A stretch of 64,000 bases of DNA, taken from Limnephilus marmoratus (taxonomy: Eukaryota; Arthropoda; Insecta; Trichoptera; Limnephilidae). The notes under the pieces are model-generated. The model saw only the letters and a program-made list of their open reading frames with translations. It ran no database searches and was not told the origin of the DNA. Shown here one piece after another: positions 41,201 through 51,553 of this stretch. Where the stretch lies: the NCBI GenBank assembly GCA_917880885.1, contig OU862908.1, positions 56,441,819-56,505,818 on the forward strand. The letters run 5' to 3'. The translations under genes were made by a program, and so were the position numbers. Each line of letters starts with the position of its first letter. Within the stretch, counting starts at the first letter, position 1.

Positions 41201-44200
41201 TTTATGTTCTAATTTTTAATTTATCATCCAATATCATTGATAAGTATCCTGATATAAATCCTGCTTAATGCTACGAGCCAAAGTATGTAAGGAGAGTGTT
41301 TATTTCATATTAAAAAAGAGTTTATTTAAATGTTACCTCTGTGGATGTTTGTTCCCGTACTTGGCGTCCCTCATGGCCTGGTACCTCGCCCTTACTTCCT
41401 CCGGATTCACACAGAAGGAGTCCTTGGGCTGTGTGTTGCCAGAAGGACCTGGCTCGTCATCAGAATCCTGGGATACAAACAATAATATTAGCATCTCAAG
41501 GAAACAATTCGCTCAACTGTAAAGGAATTACTAGTTAGTACTTTTTAGTTGTAGTTACTGACCTCGCTCTCAGCCAGACACTCTCCGGATTCTCGGAGAG
41601 GCGCCCTCTTGAACAGGAGCTTCTTGTCGGCCTCTGCGTTTCCATCATTGACCAGAACCGGCGCATCTCCATCATAGGTGTCGTCATACTCGTCTTCATA
41701 CATGTCCACATCATCGGATACCAGGCTGTAATGGTTCAAATTATTACAAAAATGCAATATACGTACATACATAAAACAAATATAATTACTGAATTACATA
41801 ATTATTATTAGCAGACATTATGCAAATTTCACTTTGGTACGATAATGGTTGTAGACAATTCACCATGTATGGGATCTATTCTATAGCATTACAATTTGAA
41901 ACCACTGGCCTAATTGGTTGCTCTTTTTGTGTACTTTTATTATAGAGAGTTTACGTAACTTTTTTATCAATTATTTAACATTTCAACTCAACTATTTCAG
42001 GAAAGAATCTGTTCTCATTGATATGACCTGCAAAATTACTTGAAAAGCTATCAATATCAATTTTTTAATATCAAATTAATGAGTGACCTATTCGAAAATA
42101 AATGTAAAAATCAATATTAGAATTTACAGACGATTCACCATGTACGGGAACCTATTAGCTTCGTCAACAACAAAATTTATAGCTAGGAGCATTACAATTT
42201 GAAACCACTGGCCTAATTGGTTGCTCTTTTTGTGTATCTTTATTATAGAGTTTACATAACTTTTTATCAATTATTTAACATTTCACTTCAACTAGTTTTG
42301 GAAAGAATCTTTCCTCATTGATATGACCTGCAGCATTACTTGAATATCTATCAATACCTCATATAATTTTTTATCAAATTAGTGAGTGATCTATTTGAAA
42401 ATAAATGTAAAAGTCAACATTAGAATATAGTAAACTAATATTGTGAGCATACCTGTACTTGGTGTAAGTGTCCTTCATCTCCTTGACGTGGGACTTATCG
42501 TTGAGCATCTCAGAAAGATTCTTATGTTTGGATTTTCTCTTTCCTTTGTGTACTTTGCTCAAGTCAATATTATCCCTTGTCATTACGTCAAACTCATCAT
42601 TGTCAAACACATTCAGTCTGTCTATTCCCGTCTCCAGGTACTGCGTGTCCAGGGCATCTTGCGGAATAATGGGTAAAGAAGGATCCAAAGCTTGTAAGGA
42701 TTCATCTAAAGTTCCTTCTAACACACTGTTGATAACTCTCTCAGAATTGAAGTTCAGATGCTCGAGACATTTCAGGATGAAACCATCGCCCAGATGCGGT
42801 AAAATGTCTTTTACTTCAGAGATCAACGACTGCGTTTTGGCCTCCTGAGGAATGTCACTGCCCTGGATGGGTTCAATTGTTAAATTGTCTAAAAGTTCAA
42901 CTGGCAAAGCCTCTTCTTGATGGCCATTGGTTATTCCACCATTTTGTTTAGTTGTTGGTGGGATGGCTCCGTCATCATCGTCATAGCAAGTTGTGATGAT
43001 GGCTTGAATGATGAAATCGTATTTGACGAGGTCCATTTGATCGTAAGCTTGGCAGAGAACGTCCAGGTCTACTTCGACAGGATGTAAACCGTTGTAGTCT
43101 TTGATGAAATACTTTTCTGATAGACTATCCGTAATTATTGTTAAAAACGAGTTGACACTGTTTTCAACATTAGGGCTAAAATAAAAAATAGTATTGTACA
43201 ATTTAAACAAAAAAATTGTATGCAAGAGTATTTTTAATCATATTATTGCATTGAAATTCCACCATCAAGAAATAGTTTCATAGACAGTAATAGTATTAGT
43301 GAATTTGACTTACCCGCCAGAGAGAATATCGTCTATTGTTGTCACTATAATAAATCTATAAATGTCTATAAACTCTGCTCTAATTAAATCTAATTGATTG
43401 AAAATTTCGTTGTAAGGCTCTTTCTTTGGATCACCCAGCTCTACCACCTTCTCGTACATGAAAGGTAAAGTGTTTTCATATATATTCACTATGCTGGAAA
43501 AGAAAAGACACATATGGTCAATATTAAACTACATACTAAACAAAAAAATCAGTTTCCCGTATAGAAAGATATACTTAATATAAAAATAAGAAAACATAGA
43601 CCTACATAGTCAATACATTTATTTCTACCAAACCTCAACCATGTGATAAAATACATCACTGCCTTATTATAGATTACATGCCTATAAGCAGGCAGACAAA
43701 ATAGTGATCTCTCTAGGTGCGTTTATTATTTTCATAGTTTCTTGATAAGTGTCAATAATTAGTAGAAAAATAAAGTTATGATATTTATTTTACGACACTG
43801 TTTCCCATTAAGCTGGGTCCACACATGTTCTTTTGTCCGTTCCGTTCCTCCGTTCCGTATCAGCGTCGCGATCAAGAACGCTAGTTTGGACGCCCGTTCG
43901 GAACGGTACGGTGTTACGGAGGTACGATACGGGTAGAGATACGCCCCGATCCATCGGGAGTCGGTTTATTCGGCCCGTTCAAAGGCGAAAAGATACGGCT
44001 ATGCGCCAGTCTGGACGTGATCGCGGCATGCGCAGGTCGTTCTCTCTGTTGAATGGAATGAACACGCGATGCCGATGATCGCAGCGACGTTACGGAGGTA
44101 CGGGCTATTTTTACTTGCGTCCAGAGTTTTTGATACGGAACGGAGGTACGGAACGGAGGAACGGAACGGACAAAAGAACATGTGTGGACCCAGCTTTAGG

Positions 44201-47200
44201 GAACGTACCCATACTACGTGACCAACTTTTTGCAATTTGGTGACCAAAAACCTAAGCAACCCGCCGCTCATTTGTACCAAGCATGGTATTTTGAAGACCC
44301 CCCCCCCTGAACAGGTCACGTAGTATGGGTACATTCCCTTATATTTAAACAAAAACCTGTTAAATAAAAAAACTAATTGCCAATACTTCCAATGTTAATT
44401 GACCAGGTTACAGAGACTTGCATTTTACAGTGGAGACCAAGTTTCGTACCGGTAAATAATACGAGATGTTTTCTATGGTCCAACCTATATATCGACACGC
44501 CGTACTTAAATGGTTAAGAACTTTGAAAACGGCATGGTATCATGGATAATACTGCACTTATAAAAAGCTATAAAAGTCATAATACTGCACAAAAAGCTAT
44601 AGTCATTTAGTTATATTTTATTAACACATCCATAAATAAATTAGAGAAAAAATTTAGTACCTTGCATAAAATTCATTTTCCCTCAGCACCTGTCTAGAGG
44701 GTGGGTATACCTCCAGGAACAGCCTCAAGGTCACGGCGCAGTCCACCAAGTGCAGCGCCAGGTCGTGCAGGGAAGTCAGACTGAGGGTTTTGACCGCCGT
44801 GACCTGCGACCGCAGCCCCCCGAATGACTGTGAAAAGCCCTTGAATATTCCGGGCAGGGTCGGTGGCACTACGTCCATATTGTTCCGATTATCTATTTGT
44901 AAGGCAATAAAGGAGAATATCTGAAAAAAAACACACGCATTTTTAACTGTTTTTAAAGTTGCCGGTAACCCGGGCGTTTATTAACATCAATAGTTATTTA
45001 CAGAAATGTGCGCTACCCGACTCACTAGACAATGTCTGTTCGGAGCCGGGTAGCAGTATATATCATTACATATATTCATAGAGATTAAATTAAATAAAAA
45101 TACAAGAGATAATAAATAAAAATACAGAGTACAAAAGAAAAAACTTAAATAATAATTCAAAATATAAAAGAAAAACTTAAATAAAAATACAAAAGATTAT
45201 CTACATAAAATAATCTAAACATGAAATATTACAAACATATATAAAATAATTGAACATTTTTTAGTGTGAACTATTGTAATTATTGTATCGTCCAACTACT
45301 TGTGCATTGGCTCTATAATATGTGTATATATGTATATGTGTGCGCATGTATGTGTACATGTATGCATGTATATGCATACAAAGATCAATAATATCTTTGA
45401 GGAAGTGATTTTATTCAAATTGAAACTTCTAAAAGCAAAACGGAAAATGTGAAGAGCAAAAAAATCAATGAAATGTTAAGTTTTCTGTTAAAACATATTC
45501 GTTTGAATGTTATTTTTTTTACAAATGTTGTGAATTTAGTAAGGTTCATGTTAAACACATTGATATCTGTGCATGATCTTTTAAAGGTGCTACAGCTTCT
45601 TCTTATAAATACATTTTCAAGATAATTAGTATTGCTCTTAGGATTATAAAATGCGTCCGGAAATCGAGTAACACTTAATGGACATCTGAAATGAATATTT
45701 TGTAGTAGGTATGGGCTATCAATAATATATAAAATAATACAAAAAATTGTGAAAAACAGTATGAAAAATACCTGTTTCAAAAAAGTTAAGGCTGTGTTTA
45801 AATCATCATTGTACTTTGGTTGCAGTTGAAAGACAGTCTTTATAAGCTTTGAAATATGGGTGGAGTTATTGGTTCCATATAAAAGACACAAATCGAATAT
45901 TATCGGTATTGTAAATATAAATTTGTCATAGATTAATTTTCCTAAATAGGAAGCGCTCATCCATTCAATCTGAAACAAAAAAATAAAAACTATAAATAAA
46001 TAAATAAAGTGCATTGTGTTCTGCCATTGTAAAACATAGAATCGTCGTTGAAGAGGTGCTGTGTTTTTACTTACAACGGCAGTATTGGCAAAAGAAATTG
46101 GTAAGCGAGGATATTGGTAAAAAAAAATAGGTATCCAATAGAAAAAATTTATCAAATCTTTTTGTGGGCTACACCAAAACTAAATGCAGAAAAACATTTT
46201 AATATACCAGCTTGTAGAGCAGGGATGGCGAACCTTTACGTATCAATGTGCCATTTTTCTAAAGAAATGTTTAATGAGGTCATAGACATGCCAAATAATT
46301 TATACTTTGTGATTATAGGGAAAACAATAATAATAAATACTTAGTATCAATTAAAAACTCTTTATTTACTACTACTAAATATGTCCACTTAGCATTATAC
46401 GCGTAATTTAAATGAAAGTAAAATTAGTGTGAATTCTGTTGTCGCAGGTTAGATGACAAATAACATATGTTAGGGTTGTAAGATGTTACTTTTAGCAGAA
46501 TGCATTGCTGAACTGGACTCATCTGTTAAAATCTCTCTAACCGACTCTTTAATGTTATTCATCTCTGAAAATAATGACTAAACATAAAACACACACGCTT
46601 TGTCACCTTTACTAATCAAGGCATATTTCTCTGTCCACCAAGTTTGAAATTCTCTGATACTCTTAATATCTTGCACTTTTTGTTTTTTTGTTGAATAGCC
46701 ATATTAAATAACATTTACATCACACATAAAACTCAAATAAACTTTAAAATACAATTATATCAACGAAATTCACTATTATTAGCGTAGGGATCACTCGGGT
46801 TCGCTCGTTCACCTACTACTACACACTTCACACTTTTTTTCGTAGTGCATAATAAATTTTGTGATTACTGGTCAGTGACGTGCCCAAAATATTGTGTCGC
46901 GTGCCATTGATGGCCATTGGTTCGCCATCCCTGTTGTAGAGGATTGGAGCTGGCAACACAGCATCGCATCTATGTACATAAGCACACCCTTTACCACTTT
47001 ATTGGCGGCAAAAAATAAGACAAGATGCCGTATTATTATTCTATATCGCGGAATAATTACCACAACAAAATAACTAACTCCGAATCAGCGTTTTCGAGTT
47101 ACGTACAAAAAGCAAAAATTTGGATTAAATAAAGTTATGGTTTTGTGTGCAACTGGACAACGCTGATTTCAGAGTTACCTGGTTTTAGTAATTATAATTA

Positions 47201-50200
47201 CCCCTTGATATTATTTGATTGTTCAATAAGACATGAGAAACAGTGAAGGCCAGGTAGTAACCACTAGTTGTTATTGCAATTAAAACTGGAAAAATAATTC
47301 TTATTCACTGTTGACAATATATTATATCTCAGGGTTTTTGCTAGAAGTGCCTATACGTATCAGTTTTTGGTAAGTTGATTTAGGTACCAGAAAGTATTCT
47401 ATAATGTCCCGTATTTATACGTCTAAAAGGGATCGAAATGAAAATCTAGTCTCTTTCAACGGAAGCAATCTTCCGAACAGGCCCTCCATTGATATGCTTG
47501 GTGTAACCCTAAGTGACCAGCTCAGGAATGGGGGCTCCATCAAAGCCAGAGTAAAGTTAGCCTCCCAGAAACTGGGCGTACTGTACAGGGCCCGCAGATA
47601 CTTTAATAGTGCGCAACTGCCAACCCTGTACAAATCGCAAGTGCGCTCCAATGTTTAATTTGGCAGCCACCTCTGGTCTGGAGCTCCAAAATACCTGAAA
47701 AATACCCTCGACTCTGTGCAGAAACGGGCGGTCCGTTTGATAGATTCTCCCATCTTAACAGACGGATTGCAATCTTTAGAGCACAGGCGTCGGGTGGGAA
47801 TGCTATCCTTGTTCTACCGGTATTACAATGGAAGATGCTCCGAGGAACTAGCATCATTGATCCCTTCGGCACCGGTGCATAGTCGGGAAACACGCCAAAC
47901 GCGTGCCCAACATTTGTACACAGTTGACATTTGTCACATGAGAACGGGTCGTTTCTTCGACTCGTTCTTGTGTTCAACAGCTTAGCTGTGGAATGATTTG
48001 CCGGCCTCTGTGTTTCCTCCTTCCTACAACATGGGTCTCTTCAAGACCAATGTTCATTCCTTCCTCTCCTCAAAAAGACCCTCCACACAGCATCCCAGAT
48101 GACATAGGCCCTGAGGGAAATTATTTTCCTCAGGGCCTCCTGTGTGGAGTTAATGTAAAAAAAAAAAAAAAATAGCAAAAACATATTGACTTTTTTATTC
48201 ATAGGCCCCAATAAAATAGTTCTGGTAAATTTCTTATTTACTTAGCCTAACCTAATCACCCCCCAAAGTATTGCAGTATGAGCATAGAGCACGGTGAATA
48301 ATTATTACAAATAAATGAGAATTTTTCTGTAAAAATTTATAAGGATATTAAAACCATTATTTTTCCAACCATAGAACAAATTTAAAAAAAAATTAAAATG
48401 TTCAAACTATTATAATTATTTTAACTTTGTCTTATCTTTAACTTTTTTTTGTCATACCTCAGATTCTTTGTTAGTGACGAGTCGACTGAAGATTGTAAGT
48501 ACTTTTTTATATGCCTCACTGTACAAGTCCATGACGGCATTGTCGGGGTGCGGGGGCAGGTATGGGGGGTAGGCCTCCTGCAGGAAGGAGACCACCATAT
48601 CCATACAAGGGGGGTAGTACACTATGTGAGACCAAAATCTGAAATTAATATAATAATATTTACATCTTCTTCACGGAATATAAATAACAATAATTTTTCA
48701 GAGTTTGCCCATCTTCTCATTTCCATCGATCATACTTATAATAAGGGTTAAAATACTTCACGGTAATAAAAAAAAATTAGAAAACTTTGAAGAACTTCAA
48801 ATTAGAAAATACCTAAAGAATAACTCTAGCATATTGAATAACCAAATAAATTTATCTTTTAATACTATTCTAGACATAATTCCAGTAAACCGCTCTGTTC
48901 TTCCCAGAAATCCCCAAATTACCCATTCCCCTTTCCTTTTTACCTCCTACTCCAACAGCAGTATTTATAAATATCCGTCAGTATTTTGAATCATAAGTTT
49001 TTTTTTAATATTTTCCTGATGAAGGAAGGGTACTTTCGAAATCGGTAGAGTGTGTAGTAATTAATAATAAAGTGGTCTAAAGCAAATAAGTTATCAGTTA
49101 TCACGAAAATAGCGCAACTGGTGTACGGTGGGCTGTGTGCAAATTTACCCTCAGCACACTATGGAAGTATCAGACTGCGAGAGCTCGGTGTTCCAAAGAT
49201 TAAGGAAAGAATAAAGCAAAAAAAATCTATACATACTCAAGTATGAAAAAAACCTCCATATATGTTAGATGTTAGATGACGACCTCCGTAGTCCAGTGGC
49301 TAAGACTCTTGACTCACATTCCGGAGGTCGCGGGTTCGAACCCGCATGCCGGGTTCGAACCCGCGGAAATAAATTTTATTTGATTAATTTGTGTTATTTC
49401 ACAATTAATTTATTTAAAATAATATATAGTATATTTGCGGCATGTTCCAGAGTGGAAGATACTATTAGTATCGCCCTGGTGTAAGACCACCATTCAGAAT
49501 TGAAACGTTGCTTGAAAATGTCTTTAGCCGTGTTTGGTTACCAGATCTGAATAGCCAGGTACTTCCCAACCTACCTCTTCCCCACCTTCTTCCCCTCCCC
49601 ACTACCTTCAGCCTCACAACATACCCCAATTGGGGATGCCATAGTCTCACTGGCTCCAGACGGGAGCAGTTGAGATTCTTGTGCGGTATTCACTGTAAAA
49701 AAAAAAAAAAAAAAAGATGTTCATTTGAATCAATTATTTAAAAAAAATCCTTTGACTACACATCTAGATAAACCAATAAAAGTGTGTTGTGAGAGGTGAG
49801 AGTGTCTGGTATTAGGGCCGGCCCTTTGCAGGCATTATTAGAGCAGTCTGCTCCGGATGCAGACTTGCTAAAAAGCCAAGGCGCTGATAATACCTAACAC
49901 TAACACAGCGCCCTTGAGGTTTTTATTAGCGTCCCAAAGTACGGCAAATTTCCAATAAGATAAACAAAATCACTGAGTGTCTGTGTTTCGATGCAAAATT
50001 CATACACAGATTTGCTCGGCAGATCTGTCCGATCAGCCGATTCGCCGATGGCAACACACACATTCGGACATTTGAGCGGCAAGCATCTCATTCAGTGATG
50101 GTATATATAGGGAAATTTCCCTTGGGAAAAACTTATTTAAGAAAAAGGACAATCTAGGGAAATTTTTTAATTTTAGTTTTGTAGTCAAAATTTTCAAGCC

Positions 50201-51152
50201 AATTGGGGAAATTTCAAAATATTCTGGAGAAATTTCTGGAAACTTTTAAATTCTACAGGACCTAAAACTAACCCCCCCTTGGATATAATAAATATTCAGG
50301 GGGAATTCAGTACTAGAATTTATTTTCGTGGACTAAATTGTGGAGGTTACAATCCGAGTTGCCTGTAAACTGTCAGATTATTTTATTGACAAATCACAGA
50401 AAGGCAAATGGTCACATCACCTATCCGCTCCACGCAACATTACTTGTTCTCCTTTCCCTGATGGGCTGGTGCATCAATTTTGATGTCTATGGCAAAATCG
50501 TTTAGGGGTAGAAATTCATATTTGGCAAAGAATTTGCTCCATTTAACTAAATCATAAATGGGTAGAGTGAAATTATTTCTGCAATGATAAGACTCTGGCT
50601 TACTTATGGTACTCCAGGGTGAGCAGCCACTTGAGATCATCCAGGAAGCACTGTGTGTTCTCCTGCCAGGCTTTTAGCTCTCCGATGGCCACCGTGGGGC
50701 CACTGGGAGCAGGGCTAAACACCGCTAGCTCCCTCTTTGTCACCCAAGCAGGATCCTGACAACAAAATATTTAACAATTACACCATTGCACTATAAAAAA
50801 GGCCAAAATCCTTCAGGTTCTGAATTTGTCACCATTTCATCGAATTCCGATATGAATATATTGTTTGAGTTAAGGGTAAAGATTGACAGAACTGTATCAA
50901 TATCAAAATAATTGATTATTATTGACAGGAAATAATATCATATTTACTTACAATGGCCCGCACCGATCTGACGACACCATCATTATTGACAGATAACTCC
51001 AAACTTTCAACTGCAATTTTGTTCGGATTCTACAAAAGAAAGGGAATTATTTAGTCAAAAATATGTCAAACTCAGTAAGAAACATTCATAAATACAGTTG
51101 ATGTGACATAAAACCAAAAGTTACAAACATTGAATATCTTCTTTGTAGCCAT
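38256..51152 (-). CDS. ASCC2: Activating signal cointegrator 1 complex subunit 2
   Basis: ASCC2 binds K63-linked ubiquitin through its CUE domain and acts with the ASCC3 helicase in DNA-alkylation repair and ribosome quality control. Exons on the minus strand: 51152-51129, 51029-50952, 50755-50604, 48638-48458, 45969-45772, 44920-44661, 43493-43314, 43175-42453, 41725-41563, 41467-41337, 38406-38256. All introns have AG/GT borders and matching phases; the total of 2241 bases is 747 codons with the stop, close to the known length of about 757. Readable landmarks are FWSHIVYYPPCMDMV, FIFTIPIIFDLCLLYG, the CUE domain LISEVKDILPHLGDGFILKC near 42800, NVFDNDEFDVMTRDNIDLSK, the acidic YEDEYDDTYDGD, and the basic C-terminus ending SGNHNRRSGAQWKRNQG. 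The first exon (8 residues, good start context) is the least certain because its donor GTTTGT is weak. Introns hold many mobile elements, but no exon is broken. Confidence 0.93.
38585..38810 (-). repeat. Dispersed repeat S, inverted copy
   Basis: It matches 19490-19735 in the opposite orientation (TGACCTGCCCTAAGT-like edge, GTGTGACGTCATCATTCTTG core). It lies in the last ASCC2 intron, adjacent to repeat R. Confidence 0.65.
38812..40340 (-). repeat. Dispersed repeat R, split by a LINE
   Basis: 38812-39012 and 40106-40340 together match the reverse complement of 15384-15810. The break falls at ATGTTATTAACG on the left and TGGCAAGC on the right, exactly where the LINE lies. Confidence 0.75.
39013..40105 (+). 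mobile_element. 5'-truncated LINE with reverse transcriptase C-terminus
   Basis: The open frame to 39424 reads LEKAQKATIKLILQVAYDTD, LRHTTHGQRSFNYYSIKLYN and CMPPSLKKHADYS, the post-thumb region of jockey-like reverse transcriptases. A 3' untranslated region follows and ends AATAAATAAATAAAAAAAAT at about 40100. AACG occurs at both borders and may be a short target duplication. It lies in the last intron of ASCC2. Confidence 0.8.
40640..41190 (-). pseudogene. LINE reverse transcriptase C-terminal fragment
   Basis: Minus-strand translation from about 41190: RLVYNSIVTPRLNYCSSILF, a stop, then RGMRMILKCNYFTRVKIMLQ, HNYPTRRRGDFSLPKTKLSC and QKLYNSLPNAVKEAPSLSTF, the typical LINE C-terminus. It is a different family from those at 1138 and 47404. 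It lies in the last ASCC2 intron. Confidence 0.85.
41853..42433. repeat. Intronic tandem duplication, about 300-bp unit
   Basis: The first unit (about 41853-42118) and second unit (about 42125-42433) share GCATTACAATTTGAAACCAC, CTGGCCTAATTGGTTGCTCT and TCATTGATATGACCTGCA, about 305 bases apart, with roughly one change in ten. The second unit ends about 20 bases from the donor of the ASCC2 exon at 42453-43175. Confidence 0.85.
43811..44195. mobile_element. PIF/Harbinger-like MITE, 385 bp
   Basis: Perfect long inverted ends: AGCTGGGTCCACACATGTTC and the complement of its right end at 44176-44195, continuing through TTTTGTCCGTTCCG and CCTCCGTTCCGTATCA. TTA flanks both sides (43808-43810 and 44196-44198). 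It lies in an ASCC2 intron. Confidence 0.92.
44199..44338. mobile_element. PIF/Harbinger-like MITE, family G, copy 3
   Basis: The ends are GGGAACGTACCCATACTACG and its near-complement CACGTAGTATGGGTACATTC, with TTA on both sides (44196-44198 and 44339-44341). It is the same family as at 26170 and 26609. Its left TTA is also the right TTA of the preceding MITE. Confidence 0.92.
45000..45400. other. Intronic simple-sequence stretch with a hairpin
   Basis: GCTACCCG at 45011 and CGGGTAGC at about 45045 form a hairpin with about 27 bases between. It is followed by imperfect A-rich repeats of AATAAAAATACA and then TGTATATG repeats near 45320-45380. It may be a LINE 3' end, but I cannot assign it. 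Confidence 0.4.
46220..46933. mobile_element. hAT non-autonomous element, 714 bp
   Basis: The ends are CAGGGATGGCGAACC and the complement GGTTCGCCATCCCTG. TTGTAGAG flanks both sides exactly (46212-46219 and 46934-46941). The interior has fragments that might be transposase relics on the minus strand but no readable domain. It lies in an ASCC2 intron. Confidence 0.9.
47404..48175 (+). mobile_element. 5'-truncated LINE (family J3) with reverse transcriptase C-terminus
   Basis: The frame reads SIDMLGVTLSDQLRNGGSIK, KLASQKLGVLYRARRYFNSA and LPTLYKSQVRSNV, a stop, then FGSHLWSGAPKYLKNTLDSV, QKRAVRLIDSPILTDGLQSL and HRRRVGMLSLFYRYYNGRCS, a jockey-type thumb and C-terminus. One stop at 47656-47658 and another near 47983 break it. 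The 3' end carries the CCCTGAGGGAAATTATTTTC hairpin and a 15-base A tail at about 48158-48172. It lies in an ASCC2 intron, and copies at 171, 34612 and 59657 share its 3' end. Confidence 0.88.
48700..49090 (+). pseudogene. PLE C-terminus and 3' end
   Basis: The frames read AHLLISIDHTYNKG, a break near 48750, then KILHGNKKKLENFEELQIRK, YLKNNSSILNNQINLSFNTI and LDIIP, the C-terminal part that follows the GIY-YIG domain in PLEs. It continues the fragment at 28140-28975 in family terms. After a stop at about 48988 comes a T-run and a hammerhead-like core at 49016. The fragment lies in an ASCC2 intron. Confidence 0.75.
49016..49041 (+). ncRNA. Hammerhead-ribozyme-like core (candidate)
   Basis: CTGATGA (49016-49022), stem GGAAG (49024-49028) with CTTTC (49033-49037, one G-U pair), then GAAA (49038-49041). 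It follows a PLE C-terminus, the position expected for a PLE terminal motif. Stem III and the cleavage site were not assigned. Confidence 0.45.
49277..49715 (+). repeat. tRNA-derived SINE, most complete copy
   Basis: The head GACCTCCGTAGTCCAGTGGC holds the A box. A B box, GGGTTCGAACCCG, occurs twice (49332 and 49351), the second after GCATGCC. The linker, GTTCCAGAGTGGAAGATACT, the C-rich segment, GGGATGCCATAGTCTCACTG and an A tail at 49696-49714 follow. It lies in an ASCC2 intron. Confidence 0.9.
49760..50600. other. Intronic sequence of ASCC2, possible hAT end
   Basis: No gene frames. CAGTGATGGTATATATAGGG at 50095 resembles the left end of the element at 60349 (CAGTGATATTATGTCGAGGG), and the sequence AGGGAAATTTCCCT follows in both, suggesting a truncated copy of the same hAT-like family. 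Confidence 0.4.
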
Positions 51153-51553
51153 TATGACAATTGTCATTATTTTCACAACACTAATGGGAAAAAAGCATGT
51201 ATACTGCTATTTCTGTATCCCAACTATAGTATAAATAAATCAACGTATGCCGAGAAACAATATTACAAAATTTACATGAGCCCCAGCTTATCGTCAAACG
51301 TCAAACTGTCTCAGATGTGAGTGTTGCCATGTGGTAGCAAGCGACGTGGTACGTACAATTTGTCCCGAGGTAGGTGACTTCCAGTAATTCCTAAGAGTAT
51401 GGATATTAGAGAGACGGCATGTAAAGTGTGCACACCCTCCCGAAGTGTGATTTTAAAAAAATTTTACCGCACGGTTTTTAGACGGCTGACATTGGCTTTT
51501 ACACCTCGGTCGCGTATAGAGCTCCCAGTAAAACGTTCATAAAACATAGAAAA

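Noticed and set aside
45415..46155. 246-codon minus-strand frame as a single gene
   Set aside because: Only 45772-45969 is coding (an ASCC2 exon); the rest is intron that happens to be open.
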